From Actinomadura meyerae (GTDB taxonomy: Bacteria > Actinomycetota > Actinomycetes > Streptosporangiales > Streptosporangiaceae), in contig NZ_FZOR01000031.1 in assembly GCF_900188445.1 (NCBI RefSeq), positions 36,690 to 100,689 on the forward strand: 64,000 nucleotides of DNA. Direction: 5' to 3'. A program made the position numbers and the translations under genes. Shown here piece by piece: positions 8,234 to 17,857 of this stretch. The notes beneath the pieces were generated by a model. It saw nothing but the letters and a program-made list of their open reading frames with translations, ran no database searches and was not told the DNA's origin. Each line of letters begins with the position of its first letter. The first letter of the stretch is position 1.

Positions 8234-8887
8234 TCATCGGCTCCGGAGACGAAGGATCAGCCGCTCGTCGAAACCGCCTCTTTCGGCCGCTTTGGCGGCA
8301 CGCCGCCGCTCCAGTCCGGCGGGCGTGAGCCCGTGGGTCGCGGCGAGCGCATGGACGACCTCGAGTACATCGGCGAGTTCGCCCGGGTCGCCGCTCGCGA
8401 TGTACTCGCCCGCCTCCTCGACGAGCTTGGCGCGGAGCCACCCGGCGTACTCCGCCCGGTCGGCGACACGCGTCTCCGGCTCCTCGCCGGACGCCCGGAT
8501 GATCTCGGGTATCCGGTCCCGGACGAGCTTCTCCGTCGAGCCGCCTTCCTCGGCCGCGTGGACCACCGCGCCGTGCCGCCGGTCCAGGGACTGGATCCAC
8601 TTCACCGCGACGGCGGCGGTCTGCACCAGCTCGTTCCGGAGGGCGACCGGGTCCGACTCGGCGAGGGCCTCGAAGAACTCCTCGGCCAGGATGTGCCGCC
8701 ACGTCAGCTCCCCCTTCGTCCAGGCGGTGGCGCACTCTCGCTTGGCCCGCTCCGCCTCGTCGCCGAACTCCGGGCCGCTCCCGTCGGGGAACTCCTGCAC
8801 GCCCCACATGCGGTCCTGGGCATGACGTTCGCTTCTGACATCGGCCAGCACGCTTTCCAACGCCCCTGGCGCTTCCACCTCGTCCAT
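8234..8887 (-). CDS. MazG-like NTP pyrophosphohydrolase with an extra N-terminal helical domain
   Basis: A 217-residue protein. The C-terminal ~105 residues (KLVRDRIPEIIRASGEEPET, KLVEEAGEYI, then ELADVLEVVHALA) match stand-alone phosphoribosyl-ATP pyrophosphohydrolase-like/MazG-type domains, with EExxE and xxD metal-ligand patterns. The N-terminal ~100 residues (VLADVRSERHAQDRMWG, then WRHILAEEFFEALAESDP) look like a second all-alpha NTPase-like domain with its own EEFxE motif. Such enzymes hydrolyse non-canonical or excess NTPs. The ATG at 8887 is the first in frame after the upstream gene. Its position next to an SOS-regulated gene suggests nucleotide-pool housekeeping, which is an inference. 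Confidence 0.72.
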   Translation of the reverse strand: MDEVEAPGALESVLADVRSERHAQDRMWGVQEFPDGSGPEFGDEAERAKRECATAWTKGELTWRHILAEEFFEALAESDPVALRNELVQTAAVAVKWIQSLDRRHGAVVHAAEEGGSTEKLVRDRIPEIIRASGEEPETRVADRAEYAGWLRAKLVEEAGEYIASGDPGELADVLEVVHALAATHGLTPAGLERRRAAKAAERGGFDERLILRLRSR

Positions 8888-8898
8888 GGGCCCCGACG

Positions 8899-9801
8899 TT
8901 AGCCGTGTGCGGTCGTTCGGTCGGGGTCGCAGGTGACGAGTTCGTGGAGGATGGGCGGTAGTTCGTCCCAGAGCCATTCGTTGAGCGTGCCCGGGAAGCT
9001 CCTCGGAGGCCGGATGCCCAGGCGGTGGGGAGCGACTTCGGCCAGGCGCACCGGGACGGGGCCGTCGTCCCACATGGGGTCCCGAATGCCCCAGAAGGCC
9101 GAGAAGTCGGCGCTCGTCAGCCTGAGCTCATCCGGGAGCACGTGGTCGCCGGGGTGCCGCCCCAGGGGGAGCAGCCGTTGCGCGGTCGTGCGGAGGAGGT
9201 TGAGCGCGGCCAGGTCGTGCGGGCACGCCACCCCGGTGATCTCCAGTTCCGGGATGCCGAAGCGGCGCAGCCCGGTGGTCCGGAGCGCGACGCAGGCGCA
9301 GCCGTCGATGTCGTCCTCGTCGGCGGTGCAGCGGCCGGAGTCTCGGTAGGGCGGCAGGCACGCGCCGAGCCACTCGTCGGCGAGGGCGGAGCCGTTCAGG
9401 CGGCCGAGGCGCGCCACCGGCAGCGTGCGGCCGGTGGCGAGGTCCACGAGCACCCCGCGGAGCGACTCGGCGATCGCCCCGGCCGTGGCGCGTGCGACCT
9501 GCGGACCGGACGGCACCTCACCGGACGGAAGAACGGCGGTGACGCCGATGTGCCATGGGGCGCGGCGGGCCCGCTCCGCATCGTCCCGATCGTCGCCGTT
9601 CACGTCGCTCAGGTCCCAGGGGGAATCCTCGGCGGGATGACAGGCGATCGCGAGGTGCGGCGTACCGGGGCGCTCCGCCGTCGCCGTGCCCAGGGAGCCC
9701 GGGAGCCGGCGGTGGAGCGCCGCGGGGTCGCCGGGATCCTTGCCGGCCGCGATCACGAAGCCGGCGGTCGTCTCTTCGGGAACCGTGATGGTGACGCGCA
9801 T
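8899..9801 (-). CDS. unknown protein with conserved Cys-rich core (paralogue A)
   Basis: A 300-residue protein without a recognised domain. Its centre holds GRCTADEDDIDGCACVALRT, then GLRRFGIPELEI and VACPHDLAALNLLRTTAQRL; Cys residues at ~156, 166, 168 and ~192 could bind metal. The C-terminus has an F/W-rich DFSAFWGIRDPMW and a GTLNEWLWDELPP motif. The gene at 22691-23647 is a clear paralogue sharing all these motifs. The ATG at 9801 has a GAGGAGG RBS. An element 70 bp upstream is nearly identical to one upstream of the paralogue. The family is real but the function is unknown. Confidence 0.7.
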   Translation of the reverse strand: MRVTITVPEETTAGFVIAAGKDPGDPAALHRRLPGSLGTATAERPGTPHLAIACHPAEDSPWDLSDVNGDDRDDAERARRAPWHIGVTAVLPSGEVPSGPQVARATAGAIAESLRGVLVDLATGRTLPVARLGRLNGSALADEWLGACLPPYRDSGRCTADEDDIDGCACVALRTTGLRRFGIPELEITGVACPHDLAALNLLRTTAQRLLPLGRHPGDHVLPDELRLTSADFSAFWGIRDPMWDDGPVPVRLAEVAPHRLGIRPPRSFPGTLNEWLWDELPPILHELVTCDPDRTTAHG

Positions 9802-9870
9802 GGCAGCCTCCTCGTTGCCTGGACCGGCGTTCGTCGTCCAGCGTCGAGGAGGCCGCCGCGCACGTTCACT

Positions 9871-9899
9871 AGAACGGGGTTCTGTGGATATCCGGGTCA
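9871..9899 (-). promoter_or_regulatory. 29-bp element shared with paralogue B (copy A)
   Basis: It contains AGAAC-GGG-GTTCT (an inverted repeat) followed by GTGGATATCCGGGTCA. It matches the element at 23710-23738 at 23 of 29 positions and sits 70 bp before its gene, versus 63 bp for the other copy. The conservation stands out in otherwise dissimilar non-coding DNA, so a common regulator or alternative sigma factor is likely. Confidence 0.55.
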
Positions 9900-9959
9900 A
9901 GGCGCGCGGCGCATCGCCCGCCTTCGCGCATGGTGGCTCGGCCGCCGGCTGCTCACCCG

Positions 9960-10709
9960 TCAGCGGCCTTCTCCCGCCCTACGGGTGATCTTCAGGTCCG
10001 CGAGGCGTCGCCGGGCGTAATCGTTCTCGATGCGCCAGCCGCAGGCAGCCTCCCAAGCGTGGACGGCGGCACGGGCGCGTGCCTGCCGGGCGGCGGGCAG
10101 AACCGGAATCGGCAGGTCGGCCAGGTCGAGGTCAACGTGGTCGACCCGGGCCTCGTCCCAGTCCAGGAAACCAACGCCACTCGGGGTCACCCGGATATTG
10201 CCGGGCCCGGGATCACCGTGCACCACCGCCATGGGGACGCCGACGAGCCCGCGCCACGCCTCGCGGCAGGCCCGGACGGCTGCCCGCGGCATCGCCGACA
10301 GATCAACGTCCCCACCGCACTCATGAAGCAACAGGTCGCGGGTGGACCGGAACCCGGGACGCTGCGACCAGCCTCGCGTGACCGCATGCAACCGCCGCAG
10401 GTCAGCGGCCACGGCCACCCAATCCCCAGCTGCGGGCGGGCGCCCATCGAGCCACTCCTGCACCACCACCCCCCGCACGTGGCGCCGACCGTCCAGTGTG
10501 GGCACTACAGCCGGGACAGTGAAGCCACACCCGCCCAGATGTTCCAGGAGGTCCAACTCCCAGTCCAGTGCCCTTACCGTTCGCCTACTCCGCCGTACCG
10601 CCAATCGCCGCCCATCGCCCGCGACAGCCTCCCGCACGTGGTTGCGGTTACCGCCGCCCGGCCTCCCCGTGATCCGGATGTTGCCCCAGGCGCGAAGGTC
10701 CTCCTCCAT
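9960..10709 (-). CDS. aminoglycoside phosphotransferase-family protein (APH-like kinase)
   Basis: A 249-residue protein of the APH/choline kinase fold. The catalytic loop VVHGDPGPGNIRV (residues ~170-182) carries the HGDxxxxN motif and GFLDWDEARV supplies the metal-binding Asp (DFG-like). The N-lobe strand RRLAVRRSRRTVRALDWELD holds the ATP-anchoring region. The family phosphorylates aminoglycosides, homoserine, choline or other metabolites; resistance cannot be claimed. The start is uncertain: ATG 10709 is preceded at once by GAGGAG, and a longer frame reaches 10772 but begins in unlikely sequence. It is monocistronic, downstream of gltA. Confidence 0.8.
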   Translation of the reverse strand: MEEDLRAWGNIRITGRPGGGNRNHVREAVAGDGRRLAVRRSRRTVRALDWELDLLEHLGGCGFTVPAVVPTLDGRRHVRGVVVQEWLDGRPPAAGDWVAVAADLRRLHAVTRGWSQRPGFRSTRDLLLHECGGDVDLSAMPRAAVRACREAWRGLVGVPMAVVHGDPGPGNIRVTPSGVGFLDWDEARVDHVDLDLADLPIPVLPAARQARARAAVHAWEAACGWRIENDYARRRLADLKITRRAGEGR

Positions 10710-10794
10710 CTCCTCATTCTCACGCCGCGAGCCATGACCGCGTCCCGTGCAGGCGCGAAGATCACAGATCACCCGTACGCACCCGCACGTGAAC

Positions 10795-10826
10795 GGGGCG
10801 GCACCCGATCTTTCGGGTACCGCCCC
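10795..10826 (-). terminator. hairpin downstream of gltA
   Basis: A 13-bp stem with one mismatch (GGGGCGGCACCCG against CGGGTACCGCCCC) around a 6-nt loop. It lies about 75 bp after the gltA stop on the transcribed strand. A second GC-rich, imperfect hairpin follows gltA directly (about 10858-10892). Neither has a long T tract, as is usual in high-GC actinomycetes. Confidence 0.55.
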
Positions 10827-10901
10827 GCAGAGGCGATCGTTCTCATGCTGATAAGGGCCCCGGGGTGTCCGGCTGGACGCCCGGGGGTGGGCGTGCGGCC
10901 A

Positions 10902-12185
<1,284 letters not shown>

Positions 12186-12314
12186 ACTCGCTCACTCCCA
12201 ACTGGGTCCACACCTGCGTAGACGTTCTGCTCCTCATCGTATCCACGTGATCACCAACGCCGATCCGGCGCGTCCCGGTTGACCGCGGGGCGGCTCGGGT
12301 GCTCCCGTGGAGGC

Positions 12315-12977
12315 GTGACCGATGACAGGGCCGCGGAACTCGTCGCGCGCACTCGCGGGGAACTCGCGGGCGCGGCGCCGGCGAACCGCTTCGTCGACAT
12401 GCTGGAGACGGGCGATGTGCCCCGGGAACGCCTGGTCTGGCTTGCGGGCGAGGAGTATCGGATCGTTGGCAGCGATAGGCGAAGTTTCGCCCTGCTGGCG
12501 GCGCGATTCCCGAATTCGTCCTCGGGAGAGCTGTTCCTGGGACTCGCGCAGGGCGAGGCGCACGCCCTGGGGCTGCTGCGGGAGTTCGCCGCCGCGCTCG
12601 GCCAGAGTGAGAAGAATCTCATGGCGTACGAGCCGAAACCGCTGGCGCAGGCCTATCCGGCCTTCCTCGCGCAGAAGGCGGCCTTCGGGACGGTCAGCGA
12701 GGTCGCCCTGGCCATGCTCGCCAACCTCGCGGAGTGGGGCTCGTACTGTGCGCGTACGGCGCGGGCCCTCCAGACCCGGTACGGCCTCTCCGGGGACGCG
12801 GTCGGTTTCTTCGAGTTCTTCGCCGAGTCCCCGCCCGGCTTCGAGGAGCAGGCCCTCGACGTGATCGCGTCCGGGCTGGCCTCCGGTGACGACCCGGTCG
12901 AGGCCGCGCGCGCGGCCCGCCTCCTGCACGCCTACGAGACCGCCTTCTGGGACGTGCTCGCGCAGGACCTGCCGTAA
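12315..12977 (+). CDS. TenA/PqqC-like helical-bundle protein
   Basis: A 220-residue all-helical protein. ERLVWLAGEEYRIVGSDRRS, FFEFFAESPPGFEEQALDVI and the terminal HAYETAFWDVL match the haem-oxygenase-like fold of TenA/THI-4 and PqqC-type proteins. Classical TenA hydrolyses aminopyrimidines or thiamin, but the usual catalytic Cys of thiaminase II is not evident, so the substrate may differ. GTG 12315 is chosen for the adjacent GGAGG, although the spacing is short; a TTG 36 nt upstream is the alternative. It is divergent from gltA and convergent with the kinase gene. Confidence 0.68.
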   Translation: MTDDRAAELVARTRGELAGAAPANRFVDMLETGDVPRERLVWLAGEEYRIVGSDRRSFALLAARFPNSSSGELFLGLAQGEAHALGLLREFAAALGQSEKNLMAYEPKPLAQAYPAFLAQKAAFGTVSEVALAMLANLAEWGSYCARTARALQTRYGLSGDAVGFFEFFAESPPGFEEQALDVIASGLASGDDPVEAARAARLLHAYETAFWDVLAQDLP

Positions 12978-12989
12978 CCGGGCGTCCCG

Positions 12990-13883
12990 TCACTCCCTGA
13001 GCGTGGGCAGCTCCCCGGTGATGTCGACCAGGGTCCGCTCCTGCGCGCCGATGAGCTGCTCGACGTCCACGGGCGGCCATTCCTCGCCGTAGTGCGCGTC
13101 CAGCAGCGTGGACAGGGCGACGAGGACCTGCTCCGGAGTGGGACGCTCTCCGGGGTCCTTGCTCAGGCAGCGGCTCACGAGCCCGACCAAGGGGGCGGGC
13201 AGAGGGGTGAGGTCCGGTTCGCCGTGGACGATGCGTGCGCGGACCTTGTGGCCGGTGCCGAACGGGGCGGCTCCCGTGGCCGCGAACACGAGCGTCGAGC
13301 CGAGGGAGAACACGTCGCTCTCGGGATGGACGGGGTCGCCGAGGGCCTGCTCGGGCGACATGTAGGCGGGAGTGCCGAGAATCTCGGTGCGCGACAGCGG
13401 CAGCGCGTCCAGCGGCCTCGCGATGCCGAAGTCGATCACCCTCGGCCCGTCGGACGCCAGCAGGACGTTGGACGGCTTCAGGTCGCGGTGCACGATGCCC
13501 GCCCGGTGGATCGCGATCAGCGCCTCGGCGAGCCCCGCCCCGAGGCGGCAGGCCGTGCGCTCGCGCAGCGGACCCTTCTCCCGGACGACCCTGGCCAGGC
13601 TCACGCCCCGGATGTACTGGGTGGCGAGCCACGGCCGGTCCGCGTCCGGATCGGCGTCGACGACGGGGGCCGTGTAGAACCCGCTGACCGCCCGCGCGGA
13701 CGTCACCTCGCGGCGGAACCGCTCCCGCCACCGCGGATCGTCCAGGAGTTCCGGCCGGATCACCTTCACGGCGACGAGGCGCCTGCTGGGTGACGCGCCG
13801 AGGAACACCTCGCCCATCCCACCGGCTCCGAGCCGGGCGACCACGCGGTACGGGCCGATCACGTCTGGAAGTTCTGACTGCAT
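12990..13883 (-). CDS. Ser/Thr protein kinase, cytosolic
   Basis: A 297-residue Hanks-type kinase. The P-loop is LGAGGMGEVFLG, the Lys is in VAVKVIRPE, the catalytic loop is HRDLKPSNVLL, the metal site is DFGIARP and the activation segment ends GTPAYMSPEQ. There is no transmembrane segment or extracellular sensor domain, so it is a stand-alone cytosolic catalytic domain with a ~35-residue tail. The kinase domain begins ten residues after ATG 13883; a longer frame to 14105 runs into the neighbouring gene. The divergent or convergent neighbours give no clear target. Confidence 0.92.
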   Translation of the reverse strand: MQSELPDVIGPYRVVARLGAGGMGEVFLGASPSRRLVAVKVIRPELLDDPRWRERFRREVTSARAVSGFYTAPVVDADPDADRPWLATQYIRGVSLARVVREKGPLRERTACRLGAGLAEALIAIHRAGIVHRDLKPSNVLLASDGPRVIDFGIARPLDALPLSRTEILGTPAYMSPEQALGDPVHPESDVFSLGSTLVFAATGAAPFGTGHKVRARIVHGEPDLTPLPAPLVGLVSRCLSKDPGERPTPEQVLVALSTLLDAHYGEEWPPVDVEQLIGAQERTLVDITGELPTLRE

Positions 13884-13962
13884 GGGCAAGGGGAGGATCC
13901 GATCATGGTGGGCCGCGCTCAATCGTGCCATGGGCGGACGCCCGTCCGGCAGCTCGCGGAGG

Positions 13963-14892
13963 TCACGTCCAGGGCAGCGCGCCGCGTTCGGCCCAGTAGC
14001 GCTCGGGGGAGACGCGCAGTTCCGCCAGTGCCGCCAGCTCGTCCTCGTCGAGGGACAGCGTCGACGCGGCCAGGTTCGACCGCAGCTGGGCCGGGCTGAC
14101 CGCACCGATCAGGACGGTCCCGGCCCAGGGCCGGCCGAGGGCCGCCGCCAGGGCGACCGCGTCCGGCCGTACACCGTTCTCGGACGCGATGGCCAGCACT
14201 GCGGCGGGCGGCTGAACGGCGAGCCGCCCGTTGGCCAGCACCTCCTTGAGCATGACGTGCAGCCCCTCCGCGTGGGCCTCGCGCAGGGCGTCCTCGGCCG
14301 AGGTCTCCAGGACGTTCCAGGTCGACTGGACGGAGGTGAAGAGCCTCTGGCCGGAGACGTCCAGTTCCATCGCCCGGCGGATCGTCTCGGCCTGCCTGGG
14401 GCCTGAGGTGGAGAAACCGACGCGGATGCCCTCGGCGCTCAGCTCGGCCATAGCCTCCTGCAGCCGGACGTCCTGGAACAGCGGGCTCTCCTCAGTCAGG
14501 GAGTGGACCTGGTACAGGGAAAGGTGCCCGTCCAGCAGTTCGCGGGTCTCCCGGTACTGGGCGCGGTAGCGGTCGAGGGAGTGCTCCTTGACCTCGTGCA
14601 CCTCGGCGTCGGTCTTCCAGTCGCCGACATAGGTGTAGCCCCACTTGCTGGACACGGTCACGCCATCGGGTGCGCGTGCGCTGAGCCAGCCGCCGAGGAA
14701 CTCCTCGGCCCTGCCGTACGAACGTGCCGTGTCCACCCATCGGACGCCGGCCGCATAGGCGGTGTCGAGGACGTTCCACGTGGCTTCGCGCATCAGGTCC
14801 ACGCTGCGCTCCGGCGGCAGTTCCCCGGCCCGTCCCACGTTGATGTAAGCGGGCCGCCCCAGGGCCGCGAGCCCGATTCCCAAGCGCTCCAT
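13963..14892 (-). CDS. aldo/keto reductase
   Basis: A 309-residue (beta/alpha)8 NADPH-dependent oxidoreductase. The motif WVDTARSYGRAEEFLGGWL carries the catalytic Asp and Tyr, VSSKWGY holds the Lys, and SLYQVHSL the His of the tetrad. The C-terminal region lacks an extended cofactor loop. The substrate cannot be assigned. The ATG at 14892 begins MERLGIGLAALGRPAY. It is divergent from the HTH-like gene at 15071 across 178 bp. Confidence 0.9.
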   Translation of the reverse strand: MERLGIGLAALGRPAYINVGRAGELPPERSVDLMREATWNVLDTAYAAGVRWVDTARSYGRAEEFLGGWLSARAPDGVTVSSKWGYTYVGDWKTDAEVHEVKEHSLDRYRAQYRETRELLDGHLSLYQVHSLTEESPLFQDVRLQEAMAELSAEGIRVGFSTSGPRQAETIRRAMELDVSGQRLFTSVQSTWNVLETSAEDALREAHAEGLHVMLKEVLANGRLAVQPPAAVLAIASENGVRPDAVALAAALGRPWAGTVLIGAVSPAQLRSNLAASTLSLDEDELAALAELRVSPERYWAERGALPWT

Positions 14893-15070
14893 GGATACAG
14901 CCTCGCATGCCGTGCCCTCTCCCGAAGACCGGGTCAATTGCCCCGGGTTTTCCGATAAATCCGCCACACGTCCGCGGACTGTCCACAGAATCGCGTTCCA
15001 TAGCTCGCGGGAGGTCCGGTCCGTGAGGCTGAGGAGCGTCAATGTCGAACCCGCGACGAAAGGCACGGCA

Positions 15071-15859
15071 ATGGCTGCGCAGACCGACCGCACGCAGTAC
15101 GGCCCCCACCAGTTCGCCGTCCGTCTCGGGCTCACGCGGTGGCAGCTGCGCGTGGGCCTGGAGCACGGCGTCCTCCCCGGCCCCGACCTGGACGACGGCC
15201 GCTGGTCCGCCGGTCTCGCCGAGAAGGCCCGGGAGGCCGGCCGGGAGGTCATCGCCCGATTCGGCGACGATCCGCCGGTCGGCTCCTCGCGCGCGGCCGC
15301 CCGCCTGGCCGCGCGGGTGAGCCTCGACGTGGAGCGGCGGGACGTCGAGGTCCTGGTCGCCCAAGGCGCGCTCGACGTCGTCAGCACCTTCCGCGGGCAC
15401 CCGGTGTACCTCCTGCGCGACCTGGACGCCCTCGACCCGGAGGCCGTCCGCGCCGTCGTCTCGACGCGGAAGGGCCCGCTCATGGACTCCGTCGACACGG
15501 GCGGCGCGATGGCGATACTCGGCTGGCCCCGCCGCACGTTCGACCGCGTCGCGAGCGAGCGCGGGCTCGCGACGGACCGCCTCGGCCGGTACGCCCTCGC
15601 CGACATCCAGGCGCTGAGGGCGGACGACCGCCTGGCCGGCGAGATCGCCGAGGAGAAACGGCACCTGGCCCTCGCCAGGAAACGCGAGGCCGAATCCCAT
15701 GCGGAGGACGTGGCGCGCGGCTGGATGCTGCGCTGCTTCGCCTACGTGGACGGCGACGCCGAGCAGCCGCCGGACATCGGCGTCATGAGCCGGGCCCTGC
15801 GGAACCTCCGCGCCCTCAGAGCCGAACTCGCGGGCCGCCGGGAGGCCGCCGCCTGCTGA
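15071..15859 (+). CDS. unknown protein with three HTH/wing-like modules
   Basis: A 262-residue protein whose N-terminal 200 residues read as three successive excisionase/MerR-like modules: HQFAVRLGLTRWQLRVGLEHG (~10-45), SLDVERRDVEVLVAQGALDVV with FRGHPVYLLRDLDAL (~80-125), and GGAMAILGWPRRTFDRVASE with GRYALADIQAL (~140-185). Each has two short helices followed by a wing and an acidic helix. A charged helical C-terminus follows (EIAEEKRHLALARKREAESH). DNA binding is plausible. The ATG at 15071 has an AAAGG RBS. I do not recognise a named family. Confidence 0.65.
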   Translation: MAAQTDRTQYGPHQFAVRLGLTRWQLRVGLEHGVLPGPDLDDGRWSAGLAEKAREAGREVIARFGDDPPVGSSRAAARLAARVSLDVERRDVEVLVAQGALDVVSTFRGHPVYLLRDLDALDPEAVRAVVSTRKGPLMDSVDTGGAMAILGWPRRTFDRVASERGLATDRLGRYALADIQALRADDRLAGEIAEEKRHLALARKREAESHAEDVARGWMLRCFAYVDGDAEQPPDIGVMSRALRNLRALRAELAGRREAAAC

Positions 15860-15949
15860 CGCAGACTTGCCGGGCCGTGCCCGGACGGCAGAGGTGCCAG
15901 GTGGAGGGGGCGGGCATGGGCCTTCGATGCGACGGCCCAGGGGGCGAGG

Positions 15950-17179
15950 TCAGGGACGGCGGGGGGAGGAGCGGCGTTTGGGGGAGGGCTTCTCGGGCTT
16001 CTTGTGCCGTGCCAGGGCCGCGAGGAGACGGTCGCGGGCCTCGGTGCGGGAGAGCGCCGGAACGTGGTCGGGCAGGCCGGCGGCCAGGCCGGCCGGGGCG
16101 GTGACCCGCCCGGTGTCGTCGATCACGGCCCGGTCGCCCGGCCACGGGCCGAGGAGGATCGCGGAGGCGCCGCCGGGGTGCCGGGTGAGAAGCGCCTGGA
16201 TCCGGTCGGGCTCCTGGCTGCAGTCGGCCACCAGGAGGAGCCGCCTCGCCCTCGTCACGCCGGTGTTCTCGCGGATGACGAGTTCGGTCTCCAGGTAGGC
16301 GAGGGCCGCGTCGAGGTTGCCCGGGATGAAGAGCCCGTCCGTGTCGTCGTCGAGCAGTTCGTCCTCGGCCAGCCCGAAGAGGGTGGTCGCGTCGGGGCGC
16401 GGGACCACGACCAGGCAGTCGTCGCCGTGCTCGTCGAGGGCGGTCAGGGCCAGGACCCGCGCGGTGGAGACCGCGCCCGGCCCGGCCAGGCCCGTGGCCG
16501 GGGCGGCGAACGGGTCGCAGGCCGGTCGGTGGCCGAAGCGGGCGGGGGCCGGCTCCTCCTCGGGGAGGCCGAGGGTGGGCAGGCCCGCGGCGACGGCGTA
16601 GAGCCGGTGCCGGAAGGGGTAGCAGATCGCCGCCGCGGCGGGGATGAGCAGGCTCAGCAGCAGCACCGGCTGCAGGGAGGGGGGACGTGACTCCACCTCG
16701 TCCGCCCGCTCCCGTACGCGCGCCGGCTCGCGGGCGGGCGCTGTCGGGGGAGGGGGCGGCGTCCGGTCGGGGGCCGGGGACTCGTCGAGCGGGGGATCCG
16801 GCCGCCCGCCGCGGGGGCTCGGCTTCAGGAGCGGTGCCGGGGAGGGCGGCTTCTTCCGCCCGGACTCGGGCTTCCAGCCGTGCCGGCCCGCCCAGCGGGG
16901 GAAGTCCCGGCCGCGGCCCGATCCTCTGCGAGACCTCTCGTACATCGACCGCCATGCCTCCTTGCACTTGCGCCAGTCGCCGATGGTCACGGTGTGGCGG
17001 CAGACCTGCGGCACGGATCTGCGCACTCCCGGCTCGGGATGCGCGGCGGCCTGCGACGCCGCGGCGGCTCCGATGGAGATCGCGCCGGCCACCGCGGTGC
17101 AGCCCAGCACGCCGCAGGTGCAGCGGAACCAGTCGCCGAGCAGGCCGGCGAGCCTGGGATGTGCCAGAAAGCGGATCAT
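15950..17179 (-). CDS. unknown membrane protein with Pro-rich linker
   Basis: A 409-residue protein. There is a hydrophobic N-terminus (~20-50), a basic Pro/Arg-rich linker (~75-165), a second membrane segment (LLLSLLIPAAAAICYPF, ~172-190), then a globular alpha/beta region with LVVVPRPDATTLFGLAEDEL and LLLVADCS strands and a very basic tail. The C-terminal half resembles the strand pattern of BTAD/LysM-associated actinobacterial membrane proteins, but no BTAD or LysM motif remains. The ATG at 17179 has GGGGCGAAG as RBS. It is convergent with the HTH-like gene. Function unknown. Confidence 0.6.
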   Translation of the reverse strand: MIRFLAHPRLAGLLGDWFRCTCGVLGCTAVAGAISIGAAAASQAAAHPEPGVRRSVPQVCRHTVTIGDWRKCKEAWRSMYERSRRGSGRGRDFPRWAGRHGWKPESGRKKPPSPAPLLKPSPRGGRPDPPLDESPAPDRTPPPPPTAPAREPARVRERADEVESRPPSLQPVLLLSLLIPAAAAICYPFRHRLYAVAAGLPTLGLPEEEPAPARFGHRPACDPFAAPATGLAGPGAVSTARVLALTALDEHGDDCLVVVPRPDATTLFGLAEDELLDDDTDGLFIPGNLDAALAYLETELVIRENTGVTRARRLLLVADCSQEPDRIQALLTRHPGGASAILLGPWPGDRAVIDDTGRVTAPAGLAAGLPDHVPALSRTEARDRLLAALARHKKPEKPSPKRRSSPRRP

Positions 17180-17740
17180 CTTCGCCCCGGGGGATCGCGT
17201 CGGTCACCGTGAGAATGCCGATCGTAGTCAATTTGGCTACGGAGCGTTGAACATTGCTCACACTCGACTGAACGATCCGTGCTGCCGGGGTGGCGGCGGA
17301 AATGTGTGTTATGTCGTGGATGGAGGCAAAGACAGATGATGTCATGCAGGGGCCGTGGCGACGTGCCGCAAAGGCGGAAATCCTCGGCGTGTCGGCCCGC
17401 AGGCTCGCCTTTCCCGGGCGGTGGGCCGAAAGGTCCGGGGGGCGGGTTCGCGGATGATGCGACAATGGCCGGCCCGTCCGGAAGGCGGCGGGACGGCATG
17501 TATGGGTGACCACACGGTGTTATAAGTCTCACTCGGTGTTATCGCCCCGGGGAAAGTGCGGACGAGATGCCTTCCTGCTAATTTGCCGCGCTTGTGGCGA
17601 TTCGTCCACCCGGATGTAATGTCCGGTGTATCGCGGGGTGCTGGGGGATGTGCTTCCGCCACACGAATTGCTTGCAATGTACCCCCGTCAGCCAGGCGAC
17701 GTGGCGACCTTCCGATTCGGGCGTCCCCTGCGCGTTCGGG
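17180..17740. other. 561-bp intergenic region, lower GC, no clear gene
   Basis: GC is visibly lower than in the neighbouring genes. No reading frame shows coding bias plus a start signal. It contains a 9-bp direct repeat CGGTGTTAT at 17515-17523 and 17534-17542 (19-bp period) and the inverted pair ATTGC-TT-GCAAT near 17668. The region separates the membrane-protein gene from the decayed ABC locus. Confidence 0.5.
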
Positions 17741-17857
17741 CTATTCGCGTTCGGAGAGATCGGTGCCGGCTCGTTCGAGCACGGGCCGCGCCGTCCGGTC
17801 GGCGGCCAGCAGGGCGATCGCGCCGAGCGCGAGCAGGCCGGCGAAGACGCCGGCGCT
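17741..17857 (-). pseudogene. detached C-terminal membrane helix of the FtsX-like permease
   Basis: Directly after the TAA of the permease gene the same frame continues for 38 codons to a TAG at 17741-17743. It encodes AGVFAGLLALGAIALLAADR and a polar tail. This is what the missing last membrane helix of an FtsX block should look like, so the TAA at 17858-17860 appears to be a nonsense change or a base-call error. Confidence 0.65.

Noticed and set aside
10709..10772. N-terminal extension of the APH-like kinase
   Set aside because: The extra residues are Arg/Gly-rich without family similarity and no RBS precedes that ATG.
12990..14105. Longer Ser/Thr kinase starting at 14105
   Set aside because: The additional 74 codons overlap the aldo-keto reductase gene and lack similarity; the kinase fold begins just after 13883.
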